64,000 nucleotides of DNA from Elizabethkingia miricola (GTDB lineage: Bacteria > Bacteroidota > Bacteroidia > Flavobacteriales > Weeksellaceae): assembly GCF_001675285.1 (NCBI RefSeq), contig NZ_LSGQ01000005.1:62001-126000 (forward strand), in the 5' to 3' direction. How positions within the stretch are numbered: the first letter of the stretch is position 1; every line of letters starts with the position of its first letter. Positions 16,528 to 25,186 of this stretch are shown piece by piece. The notes beneath the pieces were generated by a model that was not told where the DNA came from, did not search any database, and saw only the letters and a program-made list of their open reading frames with translations. A program made the position numbers and the translations under genes.

Positions 16528-16992
16528 ATGGATATAAAATATATGGAGCAGGTAGAAGACAATCCTGTATTAAAAGGGTTTAGGAACGAACCTATGACAA
16601 TAACAGAAATTAGCAAATTAGAGTCTAAATTCAATCAGGGGAAAGAGTTTCCCAAGGCATTTAGGGAGTTCTTATTTTTGGCAGGGAATTTTAATTGCTA
16701 CCATTTTGACGATTTGGGGGAAGGATTAGATCAACTGCAACAATATGCTAAGGAAGAATTAGAAATGGCGGGACAAAAAATCGATAGACCATTCTTTGTA
16801 TTTACTCAATTGACTGGGTGTGAATATTTTGTATTTATTTATTTAGATGAAAACGAAGAGAATCCTAAAACTTATGTTTGCTCTCCCTATTATAAATCAT
16901 CAAATGAAGAATTTATTAAATATAATGGATATAAATTTTCGGAGCTAGTTAACGAAAGTATAAGGAGAATTAAGAATAATATTTCTGCTTAG
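16528..16992 (+). CDS. SMI1/KNR4 (SUKH) family immunity protein
   Basis: A 154-aa protein with SUKH-superfamily features: ITEISKLESKF at the start, FPKAFREFLFLAGNFN (residues ~38-53) and the strand GCEYFVFIYLDENEENP near the middle. The family is the most common immunity fold in polymorphic-toxin loci, binding diverse nuclease and deaminase toxins. No matching tip lies directly upstream (endonuclease V does), so it may be a spare immunity gene or protect against toxins of relatives. A terminator follows 4 bp after the stop codon. Confidence 0.8.
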   Translation: MDIKYMEQVEDNPVLKGFRNEPMTITEISKLESKFNQGKEFPKAFREFLFLAGNFNCYHFDDLGEGLDQLQQYAKEELEMAGQKIDRPFFVFTQLTGCEYFVFIYLDENEENPKTYVCSPYYKSSNEEFIKYNGYKFSELVNESIRRIKNNISA

Positions 16993-16996
16993 ATTT

Positions 16997-17026
16997 AACC
17001 GCTTCGTATGAAGCGGTTTTTCTTTA
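16997..17026 (+). terminator. Terminator after the SMI1/KNR4 gene
   Basis: A stem AACCGCTTC/GAAGCGGTT with a tight loop, followed by TTTTCTTT. Confidence 0.88.
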
Positions 17027-17244
17027 TTTTGAATCTTTAATTTTACAAAAATCTTTTAACAAGAGCCGTTGATTTTTTTTCATTACTTACCCAATAGTGC
17101 GGATTTGTAGTCCGTATTTTTTCATACCGTAAAATTATTATTTTAGCTCTGCATGAAACGATTCGGGATTAGAGAGTATGTTGGACATTGAAGTTGTTTT
17201 CGTAGAATAGGATGAAACCAAGGATTGCAAATCCGTAACATTGA
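17015..17244 (+). repeat. ~230-bp inter-cassette repeat, copy 2
   Basis: Counterpart of 13331-13563, filling most of the gap before the LemA-like gene. It contains a GCGGATTTGTAGTCCG hairpin near 17099 and GGATTGCAAATCC near 17222. A lone GCGGATTTGTAATCCGTG also occurs at 11867-11884, at the start of the nucleotidyltransferase-like tip cassette. Confidence 0.8.
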
Positions 17245-17276
17245 GGCAGTGGTAAAGGAAAATGAAAAAATAGAAA

Positions 17277-17861
17277 ATGAAAAAGTTCTTATTAATATTT
17301 TTAGGCGCTATTATTTTATTCTTAGCTTTTGGCTTTGTTGTATTTGATGCTTACAAGTCATCTATTTTAGTGAAGTTAAAACTACAAGATAGTCAGATTG
17401 AAAAAATATGGAATTCATTGTACCAGAAAAGTTCATCTCGTATTTTGACAATAGAAAACCTCGCAAATAACTCAAATTGTGATAAAGTTATCATTGATGG
17501 CATTATTGACAAAAATAAAACTAGTAGGAGTCTAAACCAGGTAGATGAATTATGGAATTTGGAATACGAAGTCAATAAGGCTTATTTAAATTTAGAGAAG
17601 TGTATTGAAGATCAACCCGATAGTAAAATTAAATTAAACCCTTTAAAGCTAAATGCAGAAGAATTAAATAAAATTGTTGATGAGTACAATTCTAATGTTT
17701 TAGATTTTAATAAATATTATTCAACCTTTCCAAACTTTGTGTTTGGTAGCAAAGAAGGAATTAGAAGGAAAAAGTTTTTTTATCTGAGATACGGAGAAAA
17801 TAATGAAGATTATTATAATCAAAAAAAGAAAACAGATAAATGGATTGAAACGGGGGAATGA
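17277..17861 (+). CDS. LemA-like membrane-anchored protein
   Basis: A 194-aa protein with one N-terminal transmembrane segment (LLIFLGAIILFLAFGFVVF) and a helical domain with LemA-like features: an early WNSLYQKSSSRI helix, VNKAYLNLEKC in the middle and EYNSNVLDFNKYYSTFPN near residue ~140. LemA proteins are exposed helical bundles of unclear role. It is the last gene of the island, preceded by inter-cassette repeat copy 2 and facing pspC tail to tail with 11 bp between. It could be an envelope-located immunity protein; that is inference. Confidence 0.62.
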   Translation: MKKFLLIFLGAIILFLAFGFVVFDAYKSSILVKLKLQDSQIEKIWNSLYQKSSSRILTIENLANNSNCDKVIIDGIIDKNKTSRSLNQVDELWNLEYEVNKAYLNLEKCIEDQPDSKIKLNPLKLNAEELNKIVDEYNSNVLDFNKYYSTFPNFVFGSKEGIRRKKFFYLRYGENNEDYYNQKKKTDKWIETGE

Positions 17862-17872
17862 AACTTGATTAT

Positions 17873-18094
17873 CTACAAATCAAAAACACTAGGTCTTCGG
17901 GTAATAAACATATCTTTTATCCACAAGGTAAATGCAAGGCCTAAATAGATAAGGAAGAATACGCCAGCTGTTGCAAAAGTAGAGTAGATAAAGAATACGC
18001 GGAGTTTGGACACAGGAATTCCCAGTTTGGCTCCCATACGGGTTAATACTCCAAACCATTGTCTTTCCATTTTATGTCTTATGTTGCTCAGCAT
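17873..18094 (-). CDS. PspC-domain membrane protein
   Basis: A 73-aa protein with the PspC pattern: a basic, amphipathic N-terminus with GVLTRMGAKLGIPVSKLRV, then one membrane helix (FATAGVFFLIYLGLAFTLWI) and a charged end. PspC proteins sense membrane stress, but this minimal version is common in Bacteroidota without a Psp operon. It overlaps the DUF2851 gene upstream by 23 bp, so the two are co-transcribed. Its 3' end is duplicated inside the toxin island at 11764-11860. Confidence 0.8.
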   Translation of the reverse strand: MLSNIRHKMERQWFGVLTRMGAKLGIPVSKLRVFFIYSTFATAGVFFLIYLGLAFTLWIKDMFITRRPSVFDL

Positions 18095-19340
18095 TTTTCA
18101 GAATTTGAAATCCGATAGCGCAATTTAAGCATTTTTTTGCTTTACAGAAAGTTTTGTACTGATAGAGGAATGCCTGAGTCTGCAGGCTGTTCTGAAATTC
18201 TACACCCAATTTCTCCCATTGTTTTATAATATGGTTCTTCTCCGGAGGAATATTTCGGTAAGAATCTATAATATGTCTGACTTTAGATTCCGAGTTTAAC
18301 TGTTGGAAAAAGTATTGAAGAGGCAGAATACAATTGATAAACAGTAAGTTGATAAATTCAGGGCTTAGTTTCTTTACAAAACTGATCTGAGCACTTTTCC
18401 CAAAACCAAAATGGTCCGTCCAGTATTCAGATGCAGAAAGAGAAGAAAGCAGAGTCCGGATATTCTGATAATCGGGAGTCTGTATTAGTATTGAAAATAA
18501 ATTTTGCTGTTCCGCATATAGATTGGCCAGTTGCGAAAGTCTTATTGTAGGAAAATTAGCTGGCCGAAGGCGCGAAAACTTTGGAGAAAAACGAACGTTT
18601 AATAATGTAAACTTGGATTGTAGAAATCTGAATTCACGATTCCACAATTCCATTGTGCTATCTACAGGTTCTTCCAGCCAGCCGCACATTCCGTATAATA
18701 AGGCCTCCAATTGGGTTTTGTTCTGTCGAATCTTATTAATAATACCGAAATCTATAGCATAAGCCATCTGATGAAAGATACCGGCATTTACCTTTAACCC
18801 GAAAACATAAGCCAGTTGTTGAAAAAGCAAAGCTTCGAAATTGTTTTTATTTTGCTCCAGTATTCTGTTGTAGATAATAGTTTTAGCTTCCAGCTTTTGC
18901 AGGAGAACTTTTTCCTCATGTTTTGCAGGAATTTTCGAAGGTGTAAAAAGATGCTCACAGGGAATAAAGCTTTTCTCGGAGTAATTATCGAGAGGGGATT
19001 CATCAATGTAATCCTTTAGTATAAGCGTTGGTACATTTTTGTCCCGAAGTTCACTAATATCCATGTCATCTGTATAAACGACATGGAGAATTACATTGTT
19101 GTAAGCAATATCTCCGGAATGCCGGTGAAAATGCCAGTCTGAAGATTTTACATGGATCTCTATGCTGCCTGCGAGAGTTGTCCTGCCAATTTTAATTTTC
19201 GCAAATAGAAAATCCGGACCGGCATTCATGTTCCATTCACCAAAATCAAGGATTTCAATGCTTTCGCCGTCGGATGTATGGAAATTGGTATTACTGAATT
19301 TTTTGTAATACCAAATATGCTGTAAATATTTTTCATTCAT
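18072..19340 (-). CDS. DUF2851 family protein
   Basis: A 422-aa cytoplasmic protein with the DUF2851 hallmarks: LQHIWYYKKF at the start, EILDFGEWNMNAGPDFLFAK (residues ~29-48), GSIEIHVKSSDWHFHRH and NVILHVVY. A C-terminal CKAKKCLNCAIG gives a clustered cysteine motif that could bind metal or form part of a nucleic-acid site. The family is nearly confined to Bacteroidota and its function is unknown. The conserved Glu/Asp/His pattern has suggested a nuclease-like fold, which I cannot test here. Confidence 0.85.
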   Translation of the reverse strand: MNEKYLQHIWYYKKFSNTNFHTSDGESIEILDFGEWNMNAGPDFLFAKIKIGRTTLAGSIEIHVKSSDWHFHRHSGDIAYNNVILHVVYTDDMDISELRDKNVPTLILKDYIDESPLDNYSEKSFIPCEHLFTPSKIPAKHEEKVLLQKLEAKTIIYNRILEQNKNNFEALLFQQLAYVFGLKVNAGIFHQMAYAIDFGIINKIRQNKTQLEALLYGMCGWLEEPVDSTMELWNREFRFLQSKFTLLNVRFSPKFSRLRPANFPTIRLSQLANLYAEQQNLFSILIQTPDYQNIRTLLSSLSASEYWTDHFGFGKSAQISFVKKLSPEFINLLFINCILPLQYFFQQLNSESKVRHIIDSYRNIPPEKNHIIKQWEKLGVEFQNSLQTQAFLYQYKTFCKAKKCLNCAIGFQILKNAEQHKT

Positions 19341-19436
19341 TTTCAGTGTTTTATGAAAATGAATATACGTAAAATAAAATGAGTAAGTTTAATTTAATTA
19401 AAAGAGAGATTTTTGGGCGGAATATATTGTCTCTTT

Positions 19437-20363
19437 TTAATACTGCCTGCCTTCTTCAGCAATATTAAATCCTTTATCTCTTACTTTTCCCTGAATAGCT
19501 TTATCCCATAATATTCGGTTAGAATGATTAAAGTGGATAAAATGAATTTTCTTCTTTACTGCTGCAGGTTCTTTCTGAAATAAATCTTCTGTTTCTGTTA
19601 TAAGCGGGTGTGGAACTTCCGAAACTGGTCTGTTGCCCATTTCATTCTGATCATAGAAAGTGGCATCCAAAAATGCAAAATCAACATTCTTTACTTCCTC
19701 AATAATGCTTTTATTCCACTTACTCCATTTATCGATATCTGGAATAAACAGGAAACGCTTTTTAGGTGTTAGCATCCTAAAACCTGCTGTTTCAGAATAT
19801 TCATCCCGATGAGGTACGGTAAAAGCCTTTACTGTCAAAGAGTTGCCAATGCTTACTTCCTGATCGGCAGTTAAAGGAATAATCTCTATATTTTTCAGAC
19901 TGACCAGCTGGCTCCATGGACCATTGTTTTCCAGAAAGCTTTTTAGTTTAGGCAATACATATACCTTGAGCTGCTTCGTATTTATGACCTCTTTGCCGAA
20001 TTCCATCAATCCGGTATAGTGTCCGATATGCGCATGCGTAATAAATACACCCTCAGGCAAATAAGGGTATTCTTTATGTCTTTGCGAGAAGTCGTGTAAT
20101 TGCTGCCTGATATCTGGTGTAGCATCGAAGAGCCACCATTTTTTCTGAACAGGATCTACCAAAGCCAGAGAAGACACATTCCTTCTTAATTCAGGATGCT
20201 CCCATGCCAGGTTACATCCCTCTTTATTACATCCCATATGCGGAAAGCCTCCGTCCTGTGCAACGCCCAATACTTCTATATATGCATCTGTATTTTGTGC
20301 ATTGTATAACTGCGACCAGAAGCTGGCAGTTAACAGGCAAAGGGCAGAAAGAATATGCTTCAT
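19437..20363 (-). CDS. Exported PqqB-like metallo-beta-lactamase-fold hydrolase
   Basis: A 308-aa protein with a signal peptide (ILSALCLLTASFWSQLYNAQ) and an MBL fold: GVAQDGGFPHMGC resembles the start of PqqB, and THAHIGHYTGL is the metal site, with later HRD and DATFYD segments. PqqB acts in PQQ synthesis, but no pqq genes are present and this version is exported, so it is more likely a periplasmic hydrolase of unknown substrate. It precedes bshA on the same strand direction without overlap. Confidence 0.82.
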   Translation of the reverse strand: MKHILSALCLLTASFWSQLYNAQNTDAYIEVLGVAQDGGFPHMGCNKEGCNLAWEHPELRRNVSSLALVDPVQKKWWLFDATPDIRQQLHDFSQRHKEYPYLPEGVFITHAHIGHYTGLMEFGKEVINTKQLKVYVLPKLKSFLENNGPWSQLVSLKNIEIIPLTADQEVSIGNSLTVKAFTVPHRDEYSETAGFRMLTPKKRFLFIPDIDKWSKWNKSIIEEVKNVDFAFLDATFYDQNEMGNRPVSEVPHPLITETEDLFQKEPAAVKKKIHFIHFNHSNRILWDKAIQGKVRDKGFNIAEEGRQY

Positions 20364-20380
20364 TGTGCTTCGTGTTTTTT

Positions 20381-21511
20381 TTAAGTTACTTTTATTAAAG
20401 CTTCTTTATATAATTCTTCATACAATGGAAGAATGTTAGCAATATCAAATTTTAAAGCATTATCCTTGGCATTAATTTTCATTTTTGCCAGAAGGGTTTC
20501 ATCGGAAAATAATTTTTTAGTGTATTCCACCATGGCATCTACATCGCCAACGTCTGCAATAAATCCGGTTACTCCGTGTTTGTTTACTTCCGGTATTCCA
20601 CCCGCATTACTACTGATTACCGGAGTTCCGGCTGCCATTGCTTCCAGAGCGGCAAGACCGAAGCTTTCCTGTTGTGACGGAAGCATAAATACATCCGCAT
20701 AAGCCAGAATCTGATAAAGATCATTTACTTTACCCATTAATCTGATTTTGGAAATCAGCTCCGGATTGTTTTCAAGGAAGGTATTGATACGCTCCATTTC
20801 CGGACCTTCCCCGATAATAATAAGACGTGTAGGGATTTCTTCCTGTACTCTTTTAAAGGTTTCCAGGACATCCTGAATACGCTTAACCTCACGAAGGTTA
20901 GAAACGTGAATCATAATACGCTCATTGTCCTCTGCAAACTGAGATCTGCAACAGTTATTGAACGTTGTAAAAATCTCGTTGTCTATAAAGTTAGGAATTA
21001 CCTGAATCTCCTTCTTGATATCGAAGTTGATGTAAGTATCCTTCATCAGGCTTTCTGATACAGAAGTTACAACGTCCGATTTGTTGATGGAAAATTCAAC
21101 TGCCTTTTTATAGCTTGGATGCTGACCCACTAATGTAATATCGGTTCCGTGAAGTGTTGTGATAAGTGGTGTTTCTATACCGTCGTCCTTTAGCATTTGC
21201 TTGGCCATATAAGCTGCATAAGCATAAGGAATGGCATAATGGGCGTGAATAAGATCCAGTTTATATATTTTCACTACATGGTAAATGGTAGAAGAAAGAG
21301 CAATATCATAAGGCTGATATTTGAATAAAGGATAAATTTCTACATTTACTTTATGGAAATATATATTAGGCTTGGTCATATCCAGCCGCGCCGGCATACT
21401 GGAACTCATGAAGTGTACCTCATAACCTTTGTCGGCCAATAACATGCCGAGCTCTGTTGCAACAATCCCGCTTCCTCCGTAAGTGGGATAGCAAAGAATA
21501 CCTATTTTCAT
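20381..21511 (-). CDS. bshA: N-acetyl-alpha-D-glucosaminyl L-malate synthase
   Basis: A 376-aa GT4 glycosyltransferase that starts with [20 protein letters not shown] and has [24 protein letters not shown] and the late [18 protein letters not shown] donor-binding stretch. These are typical of BshA, which joins GlcNAc from UDP-GlcNAc to L-malate in the first step of bacillithiol synthesis in the cytoplasm. Length matches the family. bshB and bshC are not in the window. Confidence 0.93.
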   Translation of the reverse strand: MKIGILCYPTYGGSGIVATELGMLLADKGYEVHFMSSSMPARLDMTKPNIYFHKVNVEIYPLFKYQPYDIALSSTIYHVVKIYKLDLIHAHYAIPYAYAAYMAKQMLKDDGIETPLITTLHGTDITLVGQHPSYKKAVEFSINKSDVVTSVSESLMKDTYINFDIKKEIQVIPNFIDNEIFTTFNNCCRSQFAEDNERIMIHVSNLREVKRIQDVLETFKRVQEEIPTRLIIIGEGPEMERINTFLENNPELISKIRLMGKVNDLYQILAYADVFMLPSQQESFGLAALEAMAAGTPVISSNAGGIPEVNKHGVTGFIADVGDVDAMVEYTKKLFSDETLLAKMKINAKDNALKFDIANILPLYEELYKEALIKVT

Positions 21512-21529
21512 TTTTCTATTCTCGTTTTT

Positions 21530-23218
21530 TTAAAGATCCTGTCCGTCTCCGTATTTCAGTTGATTGTTAATCAATACAGGAAGGCGTCCGTTTATTTTGG
21601 TTTGTCCTGTTAAAGCCTTAGCTGCGGCTTTTTGGGAATATTCATTGTTCTCGTATGAAACCAGTACTGTAGGAATATTTTGTATATCTACATCCATTAA
21701 TGCATATGGACTTCCAAAGACATCTAATATTACTTTTGTATTTCCGGACAGCTTGTTTAAAACTGCTTTGCTGGCTGCAGAAATTTTGTAAGGTTTATAA
21801 GCTGTGGAATTGTCTTTGTGGAAACCTACTATAACCTTTGCACCGGAAGGAATACTGCTGATTTCGCTTGCCTTCTTTACAATAAAATTGATATTATTCC
21901 CCAATTCGCTGGCAAAAGTATTGTAAGACGCTTCTTCCAGAGGTACATAGTAGACTGTTTCATTCTTTTGCAGAGGCAAAAGCTTCTGATCGTTTTTCAG
22001 TAAAGTCAGCGCATTGGCATATAGCTTTTCTGAAAGCTGGGCATGACTCTCGTTGTTGAGGTCACTGTTAATATTATTAGTGCTTATTTTCTTGAAATTT
22101 GGAAGGCCTAAATAGTATTTGGTCAGTAGTATTTTCTTTACACTCTCTTCTATGCGGGATTGCGGTATTTCACCGTTATCGATAGCCTGCTGAATTAGTT
22201 TTTTTCCTTCGGATACGCCCTGCGAAAAAAGCATAATGTCATTTCCGGCAGCAAAAGCTTTTTTATCCAGTTCTCCGGCTTTATACCTGCTTGCTACAGC
22301 ACCCATATTCAGAGCATCTGTAATAATAAGTCCTTTGTAACCGAATTTTTTCTTTAAAAGATCCGTAATAATAGAGTAGGAGACAGATGCCGGAACCCCA
22401 GATTTAGATTCCAGAGCAGGTACATATAAATGTGCGACCATGACACCACCCACATTTTTATCCATTAAGGCTTTAAAAGGAGCCAATTCGGTATTGTTTA
22501 ATCTGTTGATATTGTGTTTTACAACCGGAAGATCCAGGTGGGAATCTTTGTCGGTATCTCCGTGTCCCGGAAAATGCTTAATCGCTGCTAAAACTCCGTT
22601 GTCCTGAAGCCCGTTGCTGTAGGCTAGTCCTTTGCGGATAACATTTTGTACATCCGAACCGAAAGAACGATTGCCTATAATAGGGTTAGAAGGGTTGGTA
22701 TTAACATCTACAACCGGAGCAAAATCCCAGTTTACACCCATTCTTTTAGCATCGCTGGCAATTTTAGAAGCCATTTCATATACCAGTTTGTCATCCTGAA
22801 TAGCACCTAATGTAATCGCCCAAGGAAATTTGTGTGCTGCAGCAATCCTTTGGTATAATCCCCATTCCGCATCCATTCCTATAAGAAGCGGAACTCGTGA
22901 GGATTCCTGAAACTCATTAACAAGATCTATTTCCTGAGCCGCATTATCCTGCATCAGGATAATACCCCCAATCTTTTCTTTATTAACCAGCTGGCGGACA
23001 AAATTGATGTGATTCTGGTCCTTGTTAGTATATAAAGCAGTTATAAATAGCTGTCCCAGTTTTTCATCCTGACTTAGAGAATTGTATGTTTTGTCAACCC
23101 ACTGACGGGCTTTTTCCAGTTCCTGCTTATTGATATTTTTAGGCTGATATTGTGCAGAATATTCCGGAGATAGAAAAACGGATATCGTAAGTAAGGTATA
23201 AAAAAAGAATTTGTTCAT
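21530..23218 (-). CDS. Glycoside hydrolase family 3, beta-N-acetylhexosaminidase type
   Basis: From the ATG at 23218 the protein is 562 aa with a signal peptide (KFFFYTLLTISVFLSPEYSA). The GH3 catalytic domain contains the NagZ-type motif AIKHFPGHGDTDKDSHLDLP, whose His-Asp pair acts as acid/base, and the nucleophile segment LIITDALNMGAV. A C-terminal alpha/beta sandwich of ~150 aa is also present. Such enzymes remove beta-linked GlcNAc from peptidoglycan fragments. A TTG 21 bp upstream is in frame but falls inside an inverted repeat and would spoil the signal peptide. Confidence 0.88.
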   Translation of the reverse strand: MNKFFFYTLLTISVFLSPEYSAQYQPKNINKQELEKARQWVDKTYNSLSQDEKLGQLFITALYTNKDQNHINFVRQLVNKEKIGGIILMQDNAAQEIDLVNEFQESSRVPLLIGMDAEWGLYQRIAAAHKFPWAITLGAIQDDKLVYEMASKIASDAKRMGVNWDFAPVVDVNTNPSNPIIGNRSFGSDVQNVIRKGLAYSNGLQDNGVLAAIKHFPGHGDTDKDSHLDLPVVKHNINRLNNTELAPFKALMDKNVGGVMVAHLYVPALESKSGVPASVSYSIITDLLKKKFGYKGLIITDALNMGAVASRYKAGELDKKAFAAGNDIMLFSQGVSEGKKLIQQAIDNGEIPQSRIEESVKKILLTKYYLGLPNFKKISTNNINSDLNNESHAQLSEKLYANALTLLKNDQKLLPLQKNETVYYVPLEEASYNTFASELGNNINFIVKKASEISSIPSGAKVIVGFHKDNSTAYKPYKISAASKAVLNKLSGNTKVILDVFGSPYALMDVDIQNIPTVLVSYENNEYSQKAAAKALTGQTKINGRLPVLINNQLKYGDGQDL

Positions 23219-23239
23219 ATAACGTGAGTATATGAACAA
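23211..23239. repeat. Inverted repeat around the GH3 start codon
   Basis: The arms TTGTTCATAT (23211-23220) and ATATGAACAA (23230-23239) are perfect 10-bp complements with a 9-bp loop. The GH3 ATG lies in the left arm as read on the top strand, so a transcript starting upstream would hide the start codon in a hairpin. Confidence 0.8.
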
Positions 23240-23270
23240 ATTTACAATATTTTATGCTAAAAAAAACGGA

Positions 23271-23864
23271 TTACTTTTGCTCGTCCAGATAATGGCCAAA
23301 GTAAGTTTTCTTCACGTTGAGGTAGTCTTTGCTTTCTTGTGTAGCCTCCATTTGTAAAGGGATTCTGTCTACAAGTTTTATATCGCTTTCCTCCACCGCT
23401 TTTATCTTAAGAGGATTGTTGGTAATCAGATTGATAGATTTTATACCCAGAAGATCCAAGATCTCGATAGCAACACTAAAATCTCTGTCATCAGCCGGAA
23501 GTCCAAGCTGCAGATTGGCCTGTACTGTATCCAGACCTTTCTCCTGAAGAGCATAAGCTTTTAGCTTGTTGATAATACCTATATTACGACCTTCCTGACG
23601 AAGATAGATAATTACGCCACCGTGCTCATTCGTGTATCGCATTGCAGCATCTAACTGCTGCCCGCATTCACACTTCCTGGAGTGGAAAACTTCTCCCGTA
23701 ATACACTCAGAATGGAATCTTACGTTTACGGTTTGGCTAAGGTCTGTATTGTTGGCTACGATTGCCATGTGAGGCATCCAGTCATTTTCGTTTTCAGCAA
23801 AAGCAATCATCCGGAATTGTCCGTATTCTGTAGGGACATTAGATTCCGCCTGTATTTTGATCAT
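23271..23864 (-). CDS. ribA: GTP cyclohydrolase II
   Basis: A 197-aa stand-alone RibA. Zinc ligands C54, C65 and C67 (HSECITGEVFHSRKCECG) have the same numbering as in E. coli RibA. LRQEGRNIGIINKLKAYALQ forms the GTP site, and the later NPLKIKAVEE is typical. The enzyme opens GTP to start riboflavin synthesis. It lies 31 bp from the GH3 gene and 6 bp from the lipoprotein gene, on the same strand. Confidence 0.95.
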   Translation of the reverse strand: MIKIQAESNVPTEYGQFRMIAFAENENDWMPHMAIVANNTDLSQTVNVRFHSECITGEVFHSRKCECGQQLDAAMRYTNEHGGVIIYLRQEGRNIGIINKLKAYALQEKGLDTVQANLQLGLPADDRDFSVAIEILDLLGIKSINLITNNPLKIKAVEESDIKLVDRIPLQMEATQESKDYLNVKKTYFGHYLDEQK

Positions 23865-23870
23865 CTTGAA

Positions 23871-24341
23871 TTACTTAAGGTATTCTAAAGAATTGATATT
23901 GGCTTTTATTCTCGTCAGATAACGGTCGATAAGCTCAATATCATCACGATTCATATATTTTTTTAGCGTCTGAAGGGTCTTATAAGAAGTAGCATAATCA
24001 CGATAGGCCAATCTTTTCTGTTTAGAATTTCCTTCCGTGGTACCATAGATATAAGACTGAACAGCAGCCTTTAGTTTTTTAACTTCAGCATTTACTGCTG
24101 AGTTTTTAAATTTAGGAAATACCGTGATAAGATTAGATAAATCCGACACGTACTTTACCTTTTCAATACTGATTTCAGTTGAAGCTGCTTTGCTTTCGAC
24201 ATAGTGATTGTCGAAATTAGAAACTAAAGAACTGGGCATTTGGTCCTTATTCGAACGGGATACGTAGTTAAGTGTCTCAACAGAACATGAAACACTTAGT
24301 AAACCGATAAGTATAAAAAGACCAATGTTTTTTTTAGCCAT
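23871..24341 (-). CDS. Uncharacterised lipoprotein
   Basis: A 156-aa protein with a lipoprotein signal (LLSVSC, Cys19) and a helical remainder (NAEVKKLKAAVQSYIYG, YKTLQTLKKYMNRDDIELI). No catalytic motif is visible. The start overlaps the end of the DUF4254 gene by 8 bp, so the two are translated together. Function unknown. Confidence 0.75.
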   Translation of the reverse strand: MAKKNIGLFILIGLLSVSCSVETLNYVSRSNKDQMPSSLVSNFDNHYVESKAASTEISIEKVKYVSDLSNLITVFPKFKNSAVNAEVKKLKAAVQSYIYGTTEGNSKQKRLAYRDYATSYKTLQTLKKYMNRDDIELIDRYLTRIKANINSLEYLK

Positions 24342-24951
24342 TTTGCTGTTTTTTCTGATATAAGATCGGGTTCAAACTCTCATCATTATACATTTTCATC
24401 TGTTTGTAAGTTTTCATTTTAACCGATCCGCTACTTATATCAGTAAGCAACTGTTCTATGGCTGAAGATAAATCTATATGCTGTTCTTGTAGTACAGCTA
24501 GTTTTGCAGCGCATTTTTCGCGATGCTCCACGCTTGCAGTTTCTCTGTTAGCCTCCTGGTCCATGTGATAGATTTTCAATGCTAAAATTGATAACCTGTC
24601 AACGGCCCATGCTGGAGTTTCTGTATTCAGTTTTGCATCTGCTTTTGCCGGAACATCTTTATATTTTTCAAAAAAATAACTGTCTATGTATTCCACAAGA
24701 TCAGTTCTTTTCTGATTAGAGGCATCTATTCTTCTTTTTATAAGAAGAGCTTCATCTGGAGAAATATTTTCATCGCGGATAATGTCTTCAAGATGCCACT
24801 GAACGGTATCGATCCAATTCTTTGAATACAAAAGCCGTTCCAAACTTCCTTCTGAGAATGGATTTTGCTCGGGTGCATCTACGTGATCCTGAATATGATA
24901 CTGGATAATAGACTGATTGAAAATATCCCAGGCTGTTTTTGTCAGGGACAT
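24334..24951 (-). CDS. DUF4254 family protein
   Basis: A 205-aa helical protein with DUF4254 features: WDIFNQSIIQYHIQDH near the start, LYSKNWIDTVQWHLED, then IDASNQKRTDLVEYID and an HMDQEANRET segment. The family is found mainly in Bacteroidota next to glycosyltransferase or cell-envelope genes. Its role is unknown. It lies between tatA and a lipoprotein gene in one operon. Confidence 0.82.
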   Translation of the reverse strand: MSLTKTAWDIFNQSIIQYHIQDHVDAPEQNPFSEGSLERLLYSKNWIDTVQWHLEDIIRDENISPDEALLIKRRIDASNQKRTDLVEYIDSYFFEKYKDVPAKADAKLNTETPAWAVDRLSILALKIYHMDQEANRETASVEHREKCAAKLAVLQEQHIDLSSAIEQLLTDISSGSVKMKTYKQMKMYNDESLNPILYQKKQQNG

Positions 24952-24954
24952 ATC

Positions 24955-25149
24955 TTATGCTTGTTTGTTATCCTGGTTTTCAGGTTTTTTATCCTCTTCT
25001 TTTACCGCGTCTTTAAATTCTTTAATACCAGATCCCATACCACGCATTAATTCAGGGATTTTTTTACCTCCGAATAACAATAGAAGGATTACCAGTACAA
25101 TAAGAACATGGGTAATAGATAGCTGTAATATGATTGCTAAATTGTTCAT
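24955..25149 (-). CDS. tatA: Twin-arginine translocase subunit TatA
   Basis: 64 aa from the ATG at 25149 (a longer upstream frame has no family similarity). One N-terminal membrane helix ([14 protein letters not shown]), the hinge [14 protein letters not shown], then an amphipathic helix ([13 protein letters not shown]) and a charged tail. This is the TatA/E layout of the pore-forming subunit for export of folded proteins. TatC is not in the window, and in flavobacteria the tat genes are often scattered. Confidence 0.92.
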   Translation of the reverse strand: MNNLAIILQLSITHVLIVLVILLLLFGGKKIPELMRGMGSGIKEFKDAVKEEDKKPENQDNKQA

Positions 25150-25186
25150 TTTTGGATTATTTATTTCTGCAAAGATACAATATAAT

